Source of the DNA: Mesorhizobium ciceri WSM4083
GTDB taxonomy: Bacteria > Pseudomonadota > Alphaproteobacteria > Rhizobiales > Rhizobiaceae
Reading direction: 5' to 3'
Length of the DNA: 64,000 nucleotides
Assembly (NCBI RefSeq): GCF_000519305.1
Contig: NZ_JAFG01000004.1
Span: 682,001-746,000 of the forward strand
Part shown: one piece after another, positions 16,874 through 25,338 of the stretch
How positions within the stretch are numbered: the stretch's first letter is position 1
Layout of the letters: the number at the start of each line of letters is the position of its first letter
The notes under the pieces: generated by a model
Database searches by the model: none
The model's input: only the letters and a program-made list of their open reading frames with translations
Told to the model about the DNA's origin: nothing
Translations under genes and position numbers: made by a program

Positions 16874-17254
16874 TCACGACGAATGCGTGTCGGGACGAAG
16901 CGCTGCCAGGTCGGTCAGGGTGTTGAGAAGGGCAGCGTCGCCTGCCGGCTTCGGCACGAATTTGCAGTTTCGGAAGGGCGTGGGAACGTCGCGCGGCCCA
17001 AATCCGGTCATGAAGGCGAAGGGGATGCCGCAAGCCAGCAATGTTTCGGCCACGGGCAGACTTGTTTCGCCATTCAATTGAATGTCCAGCAGCGCCACGT
17101 CGACTTTGCCTGCATCGATAAGCCGATGAGCCGCGGCGACCGACGAGACCGGGCCGATCACCGGGTAACCCGCCGCGCGCAGGCGAGACGCGACGTCTTC
17201 GGCGATCAGCCATTCGTCCTCTACCACCAGAACACGCGGCCTGTCGTCGCTCAC
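16874..17254 (-). CDS. Single-domain response regulator (FATGUY-like)
   Basis: 126 residues, receiver domain only. Acidic pocket VEDEW, phospho-acceptor Asp in LLDIQLNGE, the switch Thr in FMTGF and Lys in VPKPAG. The FMTGF block resembles the FAT-GUY group of stand-alone receivers that feed the alphaproteobacterial general stress system. Its start overlaps the kinase gene stop by four bases, so it is the cognate partner of the HWE kinase. It has no output domain. Confidence 0.85.
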   Translation of the reverse strand: MSDDRPRVLVVEDEWLIAEDVASRLRAAGYPVIGPVSSVAAAHRLIDAGKVDVALLDIQLNGETSLPVAETLLACGIPFAFMTGFGPRDVPTPFRNCKFVPKPAGDAALLNTLTDLAALRPDTHSS

Positions 17255-20200
17255 GGCGCCTCCTTCGGGTTTGCTGGAAACGCAATCTGGACGCTGAGGC
17301 CGTCCTTGTGGAACGCGGTTTCGACGTGGCCGCCGAGCCTGTAACCGATTTCTCCCTGCAACAGGGTCAGGCCAAAGCCGTTGTCCAACGGCGCCTTGAC
17401 AGGAGGGCCGTCCTTCTCTCGCCAGCCAAATGTGAAACTGTCATCCTCGATCGACCATTGCACACTGACCTTGCCGTCGGTCTTTGACAAAGCGCCGTAT
17501 TTGGCGGCGTTGGTAGCCAGTTCATGAATGGCCATACTGAGGGAAAGCCCCTGTTGCGGACCTAGTTTCACGTCCTCTCCATCGAGTTCGATCCGTTCGA
17601 TGCCGAATGGTTCGAGTTCCTGCTGGAGCAATTCCCTGACCGAGGCTTCTTTCCATCTCTCCCGGGTCAGCAGGCCGTATGTCCGCGACATGGCATGCAG
17701 GCGACCGATCAGCGCATCCGCGAACTCCTCCTTCGTATCAGAACTTTCCCGCGTGCGGCTTGCAATGCTGGCGATCACCGCAAGCATGTTCTTGACCCGA
17801 TGGTTGAGTTCCGAGATGAGCACCTGCTGATGCTCTTCCGCTTCTGCCAGCGTGGTGACGTCGACAAGTGTCACCACCACGCCCTGGATCCTGTTGCCCT
17901 TGTCCCGATAGGGATTGATGCGGACCATGTGGAACAGGCCCCTATCATCGCGCGCCAGATGGTGATTCAGGATCTCACCTGTCTCGAAAACCTTGTCGAT
18001 GTGCTGCTTCAACTCGGGGTAGTCGAGCTGGCTCGACAGATCCGTCAGCGGCCGGCCGACATCGGAGGGACGCAGGCTGAAGAAGGATGACGCCGCCGGC
18101 GTGAAGGTTCGCACCACAAGGCTGCGGTCGAGGAAGATGGTCGCGATGTCGGTGCTTTCGAACAGGTTGCGCAGATCGCCGTTGGCGTGGTCGAGCTCAT
18201 CTATCTTGGCCGTCAACTCGGCGTTGATCGTGTTGAGCTCCTCGTTGAGCGACTGCATCTCCTCCTTCGAGGCTTCCAGTTCCTCGTTGGTGGATTGCGC
18301 CTCCTCATTGACGGAGACGAGTTCCTCGTTCGACGATTTCACCTCCTCCAGCGCGGTCTCGTACTCCTCGATCGTCGATTGCAGGCGCTCCCTGGTGTCG
18401 CGCAGTTCCCGCTCGAGATCGACGGTGCTGTCACTGTCACGGCCGCCGCCGTCTTCCTCTGAGCGGGCCTGGGTCGGCCCCGACGGTTCGAACAGGACGA
18501 GATAAAGCGGCTCGCCATTGCCACGTTCGACGAGCGGTTCGATCGTCAGCCTGATCGGCTGGACCCGTTCGTCGTCTTCCTCCACGGTCAGGTTTTCCCG
18601 CACCACTGTGCGGCGCGTTGTCGTCGCTTCGCGCAGCGCGGCGCGGAGATCCAGCCGCAGCCCACGCCTAGCCATCGTCAGCAACTGCCGGCTGGGAATC
18701 CCTTGCGGCGCTTCGAGATATCTGCCGGTCCTGGCCGAATAGTAGACGACATCACCCTCGGCGTTGACCAGGACATGCGGCGGCGCGAACCGTTCCAGAA
18801 CCTGCGCCTCCACTGCCTGCCGCAGGGGATAGCCGACAAGTCCCTTCTTCGAGCCGGCGCTTTCGGATGGGAAGACGCTGGAATGGCTTTCCCCGATCAG
18901 GGCCGGCAGTCTGATGTGCGGTGAGGCATGCTCCCGCGCCTGGAAGATGCGATGTTTCTTGTCGACGGTAGCGAACAGATCGTCGTGCTGCCCGACGCTT
19001 TCAGAGGTGCCGAGGAAAAGATAACCGCCGGGCTTCAGCGCATAATGGAAGACAGGGATGACGCGGTTTTGGATGATCGGGCCGAAATAGATCAGCAGAT
19101 TGCGGCAGGAGACCAGGTCCATGCGCGAGAAGGGCGGATCGCGAATGACGCTGTGCGGCGAGAAGATGCACAGTTCGCGTATCTCATTGCTGAGGACATA
19201 GCTTTCGCCATCGCCGTTGAAAAACCGCTGTTTGCGTTCGGGAGAAAGACCTTGCAGCAAGGCTTCCGGATAGCGTGCCGCCCGCGCCACCGCCAGCGCC
19301 GGCTCGTCTATGTCGGTGGCGAATATCTGGACGCGCGGAACGACCGTAAGCTTCTCCATGTGTTCGCGCAGCAGCATGCCGATGGAGAACACCTCCTCGC
19401 CCGTGGCGCATCCGGGAACCCAGACCCTGACGGTGTCGCTGGCGGTCTTGCCGTCGAACAACTGCGGTATGATCTTTCGCTCCAGCAACTCGAAGGCATC
19501 GGGGTCGCGAAAGAAGTTGGTGACGTTGATCAGCAGATCGCGAAAAAGGTTCATCACCTCGCGAGCATCCTTCTTCAGCCAGTCTATATAGGCGCTGATG
19601 GAATGGACCTGGGCGATCTGCATGCGCCGCTTCACGCGGCGCAGAAACGTCTTGGTCTTGTAGCCCGAGAAATCATGGCCGGAGTGGCTGCGCAGAATGG
19701 CGTATATCTGTTCTCGCACCTTGTCGATGTCGGCCGTATGGTCACCATCCTCTTCCGCCAGCCCTTCCAGCGTGTCGAAGCCGCGGGCGAAAGCCTCCAG
19801 CTTCGCCCCGATCTCCTCGGCGGGCACAGCGACATCGACGAGCCCGCTGGCAATGGCGCTCTGCGGCATGTCGGGATTGCGCGGCCCGTAGCCGTCCGGC
19901 GCTTGCGCGACGGTAAACCCGCCCCGCTCCTTGATGGCCTTGGCACCCAGGGTTCCATCGGAGTCGCCGCCCGACAGGATGACGCCGACGGCATATTCAC
20001 CCTGGTCTTCGCCCAATGCGCTGAAGAAGATATCGATAGGCTTGCGCTCCTGGGTGAGCCCATCAGGCCGTCGCAGGTGCAGCATCCCCGATTCGATCGC
20101 CAATGTTACGTTTTGCGGCATCACATAGACGTGGTCAGGTTGAACCACCATGCCGTCCTCGATCACAATGACAGGCATGTCGGTGTAGCGGCTGATGACC

Positions 20201-20391
20201 TCGTGCAACAGGCTTTCGCGCTTGGGGCTGAGATGCGTGATGATGACGAAAGCCATACCAGGCTGACCGGTCACGCCCTTGAAAAGGCCCTCCATCGCGG
20301 GAATACCACCCGCGGACGCGCCGATGCCCACGATGGGAAACCTTTTCGGCTGAGCTGTCACGTCATGCCCCCTTTTCGCCTGGTCCGGCAT
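17251..20391 (-). CDS. CheB-CheR-PAS-HWE hybrid histidine kinase
   Basis: About 1046 residues. Order: CheB methylesterase-like domain (Ser in GASAGG, His in THLSP, Asp in LSGGDSDGT); CheR methyltransferase (LINVTNFFRD, VWVPGCATGEEVFSIG); a long Glu/Ser coiled coil near residues 640-740 (VSVNEEAQSTNEELEASKEE); a PAS domain; and an HWE/HisKA_2 kinase (phospho-His in ELNHRVKNMLAV, N box in HELATNAAKYG, FGWREKDG and GFGLTLL). All parts appear intact. The ATG at 20391 has a weak ribosome site; a GTG at 20361 with AAGGGGG six bases upstream is a good alternative. Such kinases often feed the general stress response. Operon with the response regulator. Confidence 0.9.
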   Translation of the reverse strand: MPDQAKRGHDVTAQPKRFPIVGIGASAGGIPAMEGLFKGVTGQPGMAFVIITHLSPKRESLLHEVISRYTDMPVIVIEDGMVVQPDHVYVMPQNVTLAIESGMLHLRRPDGLTQERKPIDIFFSALGEDQGEYAVGVILSGGDSDGTLGAKAIKERGGFTVAQAPDGYGPRNPDMPQSAIASGLVDVAVPAEEIGAKLEAFARGFDTLEGLAEEDGDHTADIDKVREQIYAILRSHSGHDFSGYKTKTFLRRVKRRMQIAQVHSISAYIDWLKKDAREVMNLFRDLLINVTNFFRDPDAFELLERKIIPQLFDGKTASDTVRVWVPGCATGEEVFSIGMLLREHMEKLTVVPRVQIFATDIDEPALAVARAARYPEALLQGLSPERKQRFFNGDGESYVLSNEIRELCIFSPHSVIRDPPFSRMDLVSCRNLLIYFGPIIQNRVIPVFHYALKPGGYLFLGTSESVGQHDDLFATVDKKHRIFQAREHASPHIRLPALIGESHSSVFPSESAGSKKGLVGYPLRQAVEAQVLERFAPPHVLVNAEGDVVYYSARTGRYLEAPQGIPSRQLLTMARRGLRLDLRAALREATTTRRTVVRENLTVEEDDERVQPIRLTIEPLVERGNGEPLYLVLFEPSGPTQARSEEDGGGRDSDSTVDLERELRDTRERLQSTIEEYETALEEVKSSNEELVSVNEEAQSTNEELEASKEEMQSLNEELNTINAELTAKIDELDHANGDLRNLFESTDIATIFLDRSLVVRTFTPAASSFFSLRPSDVGRPLTDLSSQLDYPELKQHIDKVFETGEILNHHLARDDRGLFHMVRINPYRDKGNRIQGVVVTLVDVTTLAEAEEHQQVLISELNHRVKNMLAVIASIASRTRESSDTKEEFADALIGRLHAMSRTYGLLTRERWKEASVRELLQQELEPFGIERIELDGEDVKLGPQQGLSLSMAIHELATNAAKYGALSKTDGKVSVQWSIEDDSFTFGWREKDGPPVKAPLDNGFGLTLLQGEIGYRLGGHVETAFHKDGLSVQIAFPANPKEAP

Positions 20392-20442
20392 CGTCAAAGG
20401 TCGGATCAGACAGGACACAACCATATAGCGCGCGAGGAGGAT

Positions 20443-20467
20443 GGAACAAGTCACCCCAGATAACGTT
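20443..20467 (+). promoter_or_regulatory. EcfG-type stress promoter, full consensus (GGAAC-N16-CGTT)
   Basis: GGAAC 20443-20447, CGTT 20464-20467, spacing 16. It points toward the receiver/sigma-like gene at 20692 and would give a leader of about 215 bases, unless a closer start exists. The 300-base gap 20392-20691 holds no other gene. Confidence 0.65.
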
Positions 20468-20691
20468 GAGCCCGATATCCATGGTGGGCTCAATGACAAA
20501 ACGCTCTTCCGATATAAGGCTCCTTGCGCCGTCGGCGTCGGGAGCGTCAGGGCCACTCGGCTGCTCCGACGCACGGCCCGTCCCGGATCGCATTCTGGTG
20601 CTTGCGAAACGATTGCAGGCCGCTTTGGACGACCGAACTCTGGAAGAAAATCGGATGCATCCTAAACTCGGTTCCAGGAAAGGATGACGAC

Positions 20692-21285
20692 GTGCGCGAC
20701 CTGCGGGGGCTGCATATTCTGATAGTCGAAGACGAATGGACGATGGCGGGAGATCTTGCGCGGTTCTTCAGCAATATGGGCGCCATCATCCTTGGTCCCG
20801 CTGCTACCGTCGAACAGGCATCCAGACACACCGAGACGGCCGAAGCTGCAATCCTGGACGTCAACCTCAATGGCCGACGCGTGTTTCCAATCGCCGATGA
20901 GCTGATGCGCCGGGGTGTCCCCTTCGTGTTCTTCAGTGGCGATGACGACATCGCCATTCCCGATCATCTCCGCTACGCCAGCAATTTGCGGAAATCCTCG
21001 GGCAGCCAGGCGGTGTTCAACGCACTCTTTCCCTCGCAGGCATCGGGGCGGGCGATCCCCGTGCCGGACCCGTCCGACGACGTCTTCGCGCTTTTGCCCA
21101 AACTGCGACTTGCGGCGCGCCTTTTGCTGGGAGACGTCGACGCATCGGATCGGCTCGTCGAGAGGACGCTCGAGCAAGCGATCCGGGATGTCGACCGCAG
21201 ACAGCTTGGTCAATCCACTGAAAACTGGCTCAACGGCATCATGCGAGAGATGGCGAAAAGCCGCGGCGCAAAACTGATGCATTAG
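20692..21285 (+). CDS. Response regulator: receiver domain plus sigma-70 region-2-like C-terminus
   Basis: 197 residues from a GTG with AGGAAAGG upstream. Residues 1-115 form a receiver (IVEDEW, phospho-Asp56 in ILDVNLNG), but the switch Thr is Ser82 (FFSGDDD) and the conserved Lys region is degenerate. Residues 131-190 (LPKLRLAARLLLGDVDASDR, then LVERTLEQAI and ENWLNGIMREMAK) match sigma region 2; the same block in the EcfG at 42002 reads IPALRAFARTFCRVPDDADD, LVQETLTKGL and KSWLFTIMRNT. Region 4 is missing. PhyR has the reverse order, with sigma-like first and receiver last. I infer a phosphorylation-controlled sigma mimic that might bind NepR; this is unproven. Confidence 0.7.
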   Translation: MRDLRGLHILIVEDEWTMAGDLARFFSNMGAIILGPAATVEQASRHTETAEAAILDVNLNGRRVFPIADELMRRGVPFVFFSGDDDIAIPDHLRYASNLRKSSGSQAVFNALFPSQASGRAIPVPDPSDDVFALLPKLRLAARLLLGDVDASDRLVERTLEQAIRDVDRRQLGQSTENWLNGIMREMAKSRGAKLMH

Positions 21286-21390
21286 TTTTACCTTCAAAGC
21301 CTCTCGGGCTGAAGTGCCAAGCCGCGGGGCCGTCATTGTTCACCACATCTCGAAAACTTGGCCGTACAGATCGGCCGCTTGGCCGCGTCA

Positions 21391-21663
21391 TCAGCCCTTC
21401 TGACTGCGCTCGACGAATTTGTTGAAACGGCTGGCTTTCCCCTCCCCGGTCTTGGCCTGATACAGAAAAGCCAAATCATTCTCGTCGAATATCCGGAAGA
21501 ATTCGTCCCATTCGATGGGTTCGAATGCTTCCTCGGGCTCGCCGAAGTCGATCCGCAGGATGCCGCCCTCGCCTTTGGTGCGCACCACTGCCGGCCGGCC
21601 ATCCCGCTCCTCGGCCCATTTGCGGATTTCGTCGTGGTTGGTGGTCGTTTGCGACTGAGACAT
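21391..21663 (-). CDS. Hypothetical small soluble protein
   Basis: 90 residues, acidic, compact ([40 protein letters not shown]). I recognise the pattern as a small rhizobial family sometimes labelled as a glucan-branching enzyme, a label the sequence does not support: it is far too short and has no glycosidase motif. AAGGAG precedes the ATG at 21663, and a stress-type promoter is at 21720. Confidence 0.6.
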   Translation of the reverse strand: MSQSQTTTNHDEIRKWAEERDGRPAVVRTKGEGGILRIDFGEPEEAFEPIEWDEFFRIFDENDLAFLYQAKTGEGKASRFNKFVERSQKG

Positions 21664-21719
21664 TGAAATCTCCTTTGATCGGCGTTGCCCCATAGGACAT
21701 GAGGGCTGTCGGGCGTCCT

Positions 21720-21744
21720 AACAGCACAAGGGCGTCAATGTTCC
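21720..21744 (-). promoter_or_regulatory. EcfG-type stress promoter (GGAAC-N16-TGTT)
   Basis: Minus strand GGAAC (21744-21740) and TGTT (21723-21720), spacing 16, 56 bases before the gene at 21663. Confidence 0.5.
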
Positions 21745-21813
21745 AGCACCGCGCCGTGATCGCGATGCGCCAGCTCTCAACGAAACCGGCCAAAGGAACT
21801 TTGTTGAAGCAAG

Positions 21814-21838
21814 GGAACAAACCTTTTGCCGAAAAGTT
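21814..21838 (+). promoter_or_regulatory. EcfG-type stress promoter heading the sugar cluster (GGAAC-N16-AGTT)
   Basis: GGAAC 21814-21818, AGTT 21835-21838, spacing 16. It lies 34 bases before the first cluster gene at 21873, the ideal distance, and no other promoter-like signal is evident in this gap. It could drive the eight coupled genes 21873-30817. Confidence 0.6.
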
Positions 21839-21872
21839 CGGGGCGCCGAGGTTACTTGTCTGAGGAGTCGTC

Positions 21873-22979
21873 GTGAAACGCATATTGGTTACAGGAGGCT
21901 GCGGCTTCATCGGCCGGCATGTCGCACAGGAACTCGTCGAGCAGGATTATTCGGTTCGCATCCTCGATGCGCTGCTGGAGCAGGTGCATGCGGGCGAAGC
22001 CGTCGCGCTTCCCGCCGGTACCGAGCTGATCAAGGGCGATGTCCGCGACCGGGAGGCGGTCGCCAATGCGCTGGAAGGCGTTGACGCGGTCATTCATCTG
22101 GCGGCGGAAGTCGGCGTCGGACAATCGATGTATGAGATCGCGCGCTATGTCGGCGCCAATGATCTCGGCACCGCAACGCTACTTGAAGCATTGATCAAGC
22201 ACCCGGTCGAACGGATCGTCGTCGCCTCGTCGATGAGCGTCTATGGCGAAGGGCTCTATGCAACGCCAGACGGCCGGCGTGTCGACAATGCTCGGCGCAA
22301 GGCGAGCGACATCAGGAGCGGGCAATGGAACCCGCTATCGCCTGAGGGAGACGCCCTCTCGCCGCTGCCGACGGACGAAGAAAAGCCGGTCGATCTCGCT
22401 TCGGTCTATGCGCTGACAAAATACGCCCAGGAACGCGCCGCGCTGATCTTCGGCGAAGCCTATGGCATCGATACGGTCGCGCTGCGCCTGTTCAATGTCT
22501 TCGGCGCCGGCCAGGCATTGTCGAACCCCTATACCGGCGTGCTGGCCAACTTCGCTTCGCGTCTCGCCAACGGCCAACGGCCAATGATCTTCGAGGATGG
22601 CGAACAGAAGCGCGATTTCGTCCATGTGCAGGACGTCGCCCGCGCCTTTCGCCTTGCTCTGCAGCAACGCCAGGCAAAGGGTCATGTCATCAACATCGGC
22701 AGCGGCCGCGCCTATGCGATCAGCGAAGTCGCGCGATTGCTGGCCGAGGCCATGGGGACACCGAACCGCTCGCCGGAACTGCTCGGCAAAGCCCGCTCCG
22801 GCGATATCCGCAACTGCTTCGCCGATATTTCCAAGGCCCGTGAGCTGCTCGGTTTCGAGCCGGTGCGGCAACTGGAGAATTCGCTCGGCGAGTTCGTTTC
22901 CTGGGTGCGTAACACGTCCGCCGTCGACCGCGGCGCCGACATGAAGCGCGAGCTCGAAGAACGTGGGTTGGTCTCATGA
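21873..22979 (+). CDS. NAD-dependent sugar epimerase/dehydratase (SDR, first cluster gene)
   Basis: 368 residues, extended SDR. Rossmann loop ILVTGGCGFIGRHVAQ; VIHLAAEVG; SSMSVYGEG; and the catalytic YALTKYAQE (YxxxK). A C-terminal substrate domain with QKRDFVHVQDVARAF and a terminal nucleotide-sugar binding block is typical of nucleotide-sugar 4-epimerases and dehydratases; the long loop before the active Tyr resembles dTDP-rhamnose 4-epimerase relatives. GTG start at 21873 with GGAG upstream. It opens the collinear sugar cluster and its stop overlaps the next gene by four bases. Exact sugar unknown. Confidence 0.85.
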   Translation: MKRILVTGGCGFIGRHVAQELVEQDYSVRILDALLEQVHAGEAVALPAGTELIKGDVRDREAVANALEGVDAVIHLAAEVGVGQSMYEIARYVGANDLGTATLLEALIKHPVERIVVASSMSVYGEGLYATPDGRRVDNARRKASDIRSGQWNPLSPEGDALSPLPTDEEKPVDLASVYALTKYAQERAALIFGEAYGIDTVALRLFNVFGAGQALSNPYTGVLANFASRLANGQRPMIFEDGEQKRDFVHVQDVARAFRLALQQRQAKGHVINIGSGRAYAISEVARLLAEAMGTPNRSPELLGKARSGDIRNCFADISKARELLGFEPVRQLENSLGEFVSWVRNTSAVDRGADMKRELEERGLVS

Positions 22980-24049
22980 ACACACGCAATCGACGCGACG
23001 CGCCGGTCGCCATCATCGGCGGCAGCGGCTTCATAGGATCGAACCTCGCCGACAGCCTGTTGTCGGATGGCGAGCCGGTATTGGTGATCGACAATCTCAG
23101 CCGTCCGGGCGTCCAGCAGAACCTTGAATGGCTGGCGCAAAAACACGGCAGTCGCCTCACGATTGAAACCATCGACGTGCGGGACGCCAACGCCCTGGCG
23201 CCGGCTCTGATGAGTTCGAAGGCAATTTTCCATCTAGCCGCGCAAACCGCCGTCACCACAAGCCTGGTCCAGCCGGGCGAGGATTTCGACATCAACCTTC
23301 GGGGAACGTTCAACGTTCTGGAGGCGGCGCGACTGAGCGGTGAGCGTATCCCGGTGATCTTCGCCAGCACCAACAAAGTCTATGGCAGCCTGCCCGACGT
23401 CGCGGTCCGCGAGGACGGCGATCGCTATGTGCCTTGCGACAGCGTCATCCAGGCGAACGGCATCGATGAGGCTCGGGGCCTGGACTTCTGCACGCCCTAC
23501 GGTTGCTCCAAAGGCGCAGCGGATCAGTATGTGCTCGACTATGCCAAATCCTACGGCATGCCGACGGCGGTGCTGCGGATGAGCTGCATCTATGGACCGC
23601 GCCAGTTCGGAACCGAGGATCAGGGCTGGGTCGCACACTTCCTGCTCAGCGCGCTGACGGGACGCCCGATCACCATTTACGGCGACGGCAGGCAAGTGCG
23701 CGATATCCTGCATGTCTCCGATGCCGTCGCCGCCTACAGGGCCGTGCTCGATCGCATCGAGACCACCAAAGGCCAGGCATTCAATCTTGGCGGCGGCCCG
23801 GAAAATGCGGTCAGCCTGCGCAGGCTGTTGAGCGAGATCCGTAGCCTGACCGGCCATGACCTTTCAATCCGCCATGACGGGGAACGCACCGGCGACCAGC
23901 CCTTCTTCGTCGCCGACACCCGCAAGATCAAAATCGCGCTTGGCTGGATGGCCCATGTTTCATGGCGCGAAGGCATCCGCGACCTAGCCGACTGGCTGCA
24001 GCGCCACCGGCTCGAGGCTCGCCCGGAAGCCGTGAGGTACGTCGCATGA
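22976..24049 (+). CDS. NAD-dependent sugar epimerase (CDP-paratose-2-epimerase-like SDR)
   Basis: 357 residues, extended SDR. Cofactor loop IIGGSGFIGSNLADSL; IFHLAAQTAVTTS; ASTNKVYGSL; and YGCSKGAADQ (YxxxK). The TNKVYG and AAQTAV blocks with the early Thr-rich region are those of CDP-paratose/tyvelose 2-epimerases (RfbE) rather than of GalE. Substrate likely a nucleotide-linked 6-deoxy or related sugar, but the exact one is uncertain. Overlaps both neighbours by four bases, so translation is coupled in the cluster. Confidence 0.82.
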   Translation: MNTRNRRDAPVAIIGGSGFIGSNLADSLLSDGEPVLVIDNLSRPGVQQNLEWLAQKHGSRLTIETIDVRDANALAPALMSSKAIFHLAAQTAVTTSLVQPGEDFDINLRGTFNVLEAARLSGERIPVIFASTNKVYGSLPDVAVREDGDRYVPCDSVIQANGIDEARGLDFCTPYGCSKGAADQYVLDYAKSYGMPTAVLRMSCIYGPRQFGTEDQGWVAHFLLSALTGRPITIYGDGRQVRDILHVSDAVAAYRAVLDRIETTKGQAFNLGGGPENAVSLRRLLSEIRSLTGHDLSIRHDGERTGDQPFFVADTRKIKIALGWMAHVSWREGIRDLADWLQRHRLEARPEAVRYVA

Positions 24050-25338
24050 AAATCGCTTTGGTAAATCCATTCTGGACCTACGACGACAGCATCTATTTTG
24101 GCTGCCGCCAACCGCATCTGCCGCTGGAACTCGGCTATTCGAAGGCCCTGCTCGAAGCCGCAGGACATCAGGTGCTGATGCTGGATGGGCAGTTGCAGAA
24201 GCTCGACAATTCCGGTCTCTGCGAGCGGGTGGCTGATTTCGCCCCGGCTATGACCGTCGTCAGTACCGCCCCGACCTATCTGTTCTGGCGCTGCGCACCG
24301 CCGGAATTGCGTGTGCCGGCCGATTTCCTCAACCGCCTCGCCGGGCGCGGTGGACGCACGGTCGCCGTAGGGCCGCACGGCTCGGCAACGCCGGCGCCGA
24401 CCTTGCGCAAGCTCGGCGTCGACATCGTCGTGCGCGGCGAATGCGAAGAAGTCGTCGAGCAACTTGCCCGGCGCGACGATTGGAGCGCAGTGCCCTCAAC
24501 CGCCTATCTTCGGGATGCCAAGGTGGTTTCGAACGGCGGCGTCCACGCCAGCTCGTTTGCCGATCATCCGCCACTCGAATGGCCAGCGGACTGGATCGCA
24601 GCCCATTCGCATCACCATCACAGGTTCGATGACAATCAGGTCGGGTTCGGTGCGGAAGTCGAGGCATCGCGCGGCTGTCCCTACAATTGCAGCTTCTGCG
24701 CCAAGATCGATTTCCGTGATGCCTATCGCCGTCGAAACCACGAAGCGGTGGTCGCGGAGATCGATCGGCTGATTGCCCAAGGTGTCGGCTACATCTACTT
24801 CATCGACGAAATCTTCCTGCCGCAAAAAGCGTTGCTGGAAGCCTTGGTCGATCGCAATGTGAAATTCGGCGTGCAGACCCGCATCGATCTGTGGAAGCCC
24901 GAGCTGCTGGAATTGCTGGGCGCCGCGGGCTGCGTCTCCATTGAAGCAGGGCTCGAAAGCCTGACCGTTGAAGGCCGGGCGATGCTGGCCAAGCGCTGCC
25001 GGCTGGGCACCGAGGAACTCGCCGCGCTGCTCGTCGATGCCAGACGTCACGTTCCATTCGTTCAAGCCAATCTGATCGGCGTCGTCGAGGACGATCCTGC
25101 CCTGGTCGAGCACTGGCGAACCCACCTGATCGACAACGGCGTATGGGCCAATGAACCTGTGCCGCTTTACCCGTATCCGAGTTCGCCCAGCTACCGGGAG
25201 CTGTGGGGCGAACCCGACGACCTTGCCTGGGAGCGGGCCCATGACCACTACCTCGCATCCTTCCAGAAATTCAGTGACATCCAGGAGAGACGGCCGCGGC
25301 CGCTGGTGGAACTGGAGGCGACATGTTGCGGACACTGA
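24046..25338 (+). CDS. B12-binding domain radical SAM enzyme
   Basis: 430 residues. The N-terminal part (about 1-140) is a B12-binding-type Rossmann domain (SIYFGCRQPHLPLELGYSKA, DGQLQKL, GECEEVVEQL). The radical SAM cluster is CPYNCSFC (Cys211, 215, 218), followed by the usual TIM-barrel elements (YIYFIDEIFLPQKALL, VSIEAGLESLT). The class makes C-methyl groups or rearrangements in many pathways. In a sugar cluster, C-methylation or rearrangement of a sugar is the natural guess. It resembles a set of B12/rSAM proteins known from alpha- and betaproteobacterial oligosaccharide loci, by recollection only. Four-base overlap upstream; 16-base overlap with the next gene. Confidence 0.85.
   Translation: MKIALVNPFWTYDDSIYFGCRQPHLPLELGYSKALLEAAGHQVLMLDGQLQKLDNSGLCERVADFAPAMTVVSTAPTYLFWRCAPPELRVPADFLNRLAGRGGRTVAVGPHGSATPAPTLRKLGVDIVVRGECEEVVEQLARRDDWSAVPSTAYLRDAKVVSNGGVHASSFADHPPLEWPADWIAAHSHHHHRFDDNQVGFGAEVEASRGCPYNCSFCAKIDFRDAYRRRNHEAVVAEIDRLIAQGVGYIYFIDEIFLPQKALLEALVDRNVKFGVQTRIDLWKPELLELLGAAGCVSIEAGLESLTVEGRAMLAKRCRLGTEELAALLVDARRHVPFVQANLIGVVEDDPALVEHWRTHLIDNGVWANEPVPLYPYPSSPSYRELWGEPDDLAWERAHDHYLASFQKFSDIQERRPRPLVELEATCCGH

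Noticed and set aside
18928..20463. A 511-codon open frame on the plus strand opposite the hybrid kinase
   Set aside because: It is the antisense shadow of a well-defined CheB-CheR protein in GC-rich DNA and shows no motif of its own.
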